Origin: Microbacterium sp. 10M-3C3
GTDB lineage: Bacteria > Actinomycetota > Actinomycetes > Actinomycetales > Microbacteriaceae
DNA length: 64,000 nt
Assembly (NCBI RefSeq): GCF_003931875.1
Contig: NZ_CP034245.1
Coordinates: 992,001-1,056,000, forward strand
Direction of reading: 5' to 3'
The notes beneath the pieces were generated by a model that was given only the letters and a program-made list of their open reading frames with translations, did not search any database and was not told the DNA's origin. The translations under genes and the position numbers were made by a program. Positions 63,782 to 64,000 of the stretch are shown one piece after another; within the stretch, counting starts at the first letter, position 1, and every line of letters begins with the position of its first letter.

Positions 63782-63876
63782 GCGATCTCTTTCTGTGGAG
63801 GGAGGGGAGGAGCGAGACGGATGCCACGGCTCCACGCCACGCGGGCGTCGGGCGAGCGCGGAGGGGTCATCCGTGG

Positions 63877-64000
63877 TCAGAGTCCGGGAACGGGGTCTTT
63901 GCCCTTCTCGGCCGAGGCCACGTTGAAGGCCTCGAGGTCATCGGAGAGTCCGGCGTACACGGCGGGCTTGCGGCGACGCAGGTAGGCGGCGTAGCCGAGG
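63877..64000 (-). CDS. C-terminal fragment of a probable membrane transporter
   Basis: The gene runs in from the right edge and ends at TGA 63877-63879, with about 40 residues visible: GYAAYLRRRKPAVYAGL followed by an acidic DDLEAFNVAS tail. A short hydrophobic start, then a basic cluster and a hydrophilic tail, fits the cytoplasmic end of an APC-type or similar permease. Too little is visible for a family call. It precedes the MoaF-like gene on the same strand, about 95 bp away. Confidence 0.55.
   Translation of the reverse strand, partial: LGYAAYLRRRKPAVYAGLSDDLEAFNVASAEKGKDPVPGL

Overview
The window is a chromosomal stretch of a very high-GC actinobacterium, most likely a Microbacteriaceae member of the Microbacterium type. 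The evidence is GC-saturated third codon positions, many ATGA/GTGA translational overlaps, frequent GTG starts, a monomeric NADP isocitrate dehydrogenase, a ZTP riboswitch ahead of glyA, and many starts that look leaderless (a -10-like hexamer six bases before the start codon). I see no tRNA, rRNA, CRISPR array, phage or complete insertion sequence. The content is metabolism, transport and regulation.

Layout. 1-4742: the end of an unknown gene, a divergent LysR/MFS pair, and an Ada-AlkA/Ogt alkylation-repair operon. 4743-8758: a promoter, a 34-codon small ORF and a heterodimeric multidrug-type ABC exporter. 8759-15841: a DUF559-like protein flanked by shared palindromic words, a GNAT acetyltransferase, icd, an acetylxylan-esterase-like hydrolase, an L,D-transpeptidase and a lipoprotein. 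15900-26980: a GlcNAc/chitooligosaccharide locus made of a ROK regulator, a binding-protein ABC importer, a GlcNAc-type ROK kinase, nagB, and on the other strand nagA and a GH20 hexosaminidase. Both halves carry the same operator. A GlcD-like oxidase with a YrdB-like membrane protein and a 207-bp tandem duplication sit between them. 27010-29484: ZTP riboswitch, glyA, folD. 29594-33598: a polar amino acid ABC importer, a membrane protein and a transglutaminase-like protein.

33654-46274 is an accessory catabolic region. It holds an amidohydrolase that has lost two metal ligands, an orphan phthalate-dioxygenase-type reductase, an amidohydrolase plus NitT/TauT-type ABC importer operon, a cyclodeaminase divergent from two MTHFR-like genes, and an XRE-cupin regulator divergent from an FAD oxidase, a creatininase and a PNPOx-like protein. 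46277-52734 is a homoprotocatechuate meta-cleavage operon (aldolase, hydratase, extradiol dioxygenase, semialdehyde dehydrogenase, GntR regulator, FAH-RraA fusion). It borders a truncated MHS-family transporter. 53753-64000 holds a ThDP decarboxylase-like enzyme divergent from an aldehyde dehydrogenase, a YtcJ-like amidohydrolase, a ribose-type ABC importer, a MoaF-like protein and the end of a probable permease.

The most interesting signals are the small ORF ahead of the heterodimeric exporter (compare BmrB-BmrCD), the folate-C1 gene group, the FAH-RraA fusion, the degenerate amidohydrolase, the tandem duplication carrying a dead nagA 3' end, and a family of 3'-end palindromes in which each site uses its own repeated word.
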